Positions 63,206 through 64,000 of a stretch of DNA of 64,000 nucleotides are shown piece by piece; position 1 is the stretch's first letter, and every line of letters starts with the position of its first letter. Made by a program: the position numbers and the translations under genes. Location of the stretch: assembly GCA_029953675.1 (NCBI GenBank), contig JAMWBK010000004.1, positions 1,178,001 through 1,242,000 on the forward strand, in the 5' to 3' direction. The stretch is from Rhodosorus marinus. Its lineage: Eukaryota > Rhodophyta > Stylonematophyceae > Stylonematales > Stylonemataceae. Below the pieces are notes generated by a model. That model had not been told where the DNA came from, did no database searches, and saw only the letters and a program-made list of their open reading frames with translations.

Positions 63206-64000
63206 TGTCAGAAGATCTGTTCCTTCGGCGACTAAAGTAATTACACGAGTTGCTGTCTTAGCTATTCGCTTGCTCTCACCAGTTCCACTTTCTAGCAGTC
63301 GCCAACGACCTCCCCGCTACCCGTTCCCTGTGCAAAAAAAAAGCAGTACAATCGCTTCGGGAAGCGAGGGGAAGTTTATGGCGGTGTTCGCGTAGGTGAA
63401 GTTGGTGTCGTATGGCTTTTTTCCACTGCCCGTTGAGAATCGGATTCGAATCGTCTTTGGAGAGGCGCTTCCGTTCGACGTAAAAGTGCAGTCCTATCGA
63501 ACGAAATTGCCTGCTTTTCTCCTCACTTACGCGTTTTAAGACTGACTTCCTGGCAAACTGTTGGGAATTGAAGGACGCCGGGCACCGATCGGATTTCGTC
63601 ACGGATTTCTGACTGTGAACGGAGTGGATATCAGTCACTTGCATCTTCTACATTTCTACGCAACATTTTCATACCACGGTGAAATCCAGGAGTGATCCGG
63701 GTCGTCGCTTCCACAACGTAGGCAATCCAACAACCCGTACTCCCTTGGCTGGATTTTCTCTAGGGCCGCTCTTAGGTCGCATCAAGTCAAGGCATATCAC
63801 AGCAGACATAGGTCGTAGCGAGCCTTTCCATGAGGATAAGTGGACCCAAATAGCCTGCCCGATAGCAATCTCAACTGTCTCTAGAGGTCTTTTGGTGGGT
63901 GTGTATCCTCTGCTCTTTTCCCAATGTTTCTGCAAGTTGCGGCGGGGACTCTTGCTCAGCTTTTTCCTTCGGACGCATCGGCGTTGCAACCATTTGACAA
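63206..64000. other. Right edge, unidentified open frames
   Basis: Two minus-strand frames, 63644-63276 and 63989-63669, are open and basic (for example KRPLETVEIAIGQAIWVHLSSW). They may be exons of another gene running off the window; no family recognised. The DENR promoter should lie within 63206-63400. Confidence 0.3.

Overview
This window looks like nuclear DNA of a eukaryotic alga or plant-like protist. The host genes include a monodehydroascorbate reductase, a SHAQKYF-type MYB factor, DENR, a drug/metabolite transporter and AAAP amino-acid permeases. Several are split by small GT-AG introns (about 70-180 nt), and there are no bacterial operons or Shine-Dalgarno signals. A red alga is plausible, but the sequence alone does not prove it.

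Layout. 1-43.4 kb is a repeat-rich zone. It holds four minus-strand copies of an AAAP amino-acid permease (one cut by the left edge; two inside a tandem duplication of roughly 6 kb) set among many non-LTR retrotransposon copies. Two related retroelement groups dominate. Family A has a complete copy at 1285-6035: two ORFs, a reverse transcriptase, then a CCHC knuckle and a restriction-like (PD-D type) endonuclease, a 3' end in ATTCATTC, and a 10-bp target-site duplication. Family B is seen only as truncated copies, with a 3' tail made of a 10-bp repeat (GTAAAGTCCA)n. An internally deleted minus-strand copy at 23.2-25.8 kb joins an A-like 5' part to a B-like 3' end. Small insertions of 60-440 bp with 9-15 bp target-site duplications show these families have been mobile. 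Copies often sit head-to-tail behind another copy's tail or nested inside one. Host genes in this zone are a spliced DMT transporter (7.0-8.5 kb), a decayed DUF455 gene (9.5-10.3 kb) and a secreted coiled-coil protein (28.5-29.1 kb).

43.4-64 kb is poorer in repeats. It carries an intron-rich monodehydroascorbate reductase (44.2-46.2 kb), decayed retroelement remnants (46.3-48.8 kb), a long AT-rich gene-poor stretch (48.8-53.2 kb), an intronless 770-residue membrane protein of unknown function (53.2-55.5 kb), a GDSL/SGNH hydrolase (56.4-57.2 kb), a MYB factor (58.4-58.9 kb), a large perfect hairpin (60.3 kb) and a DENR gene of at least six exons (62.0-63.2 kb).

The genes do not form one pathway. 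The most striking content is the retroelement system: two-ORF, RLE-encoding elements whose ORF1 stop overlaps the ORF2 start (ATGTCTGA), with tail-directed head-to-tail insertion and snap-back mini-insertions. Splice sites, target-site duplications and frames were read by eye. No database search was run.
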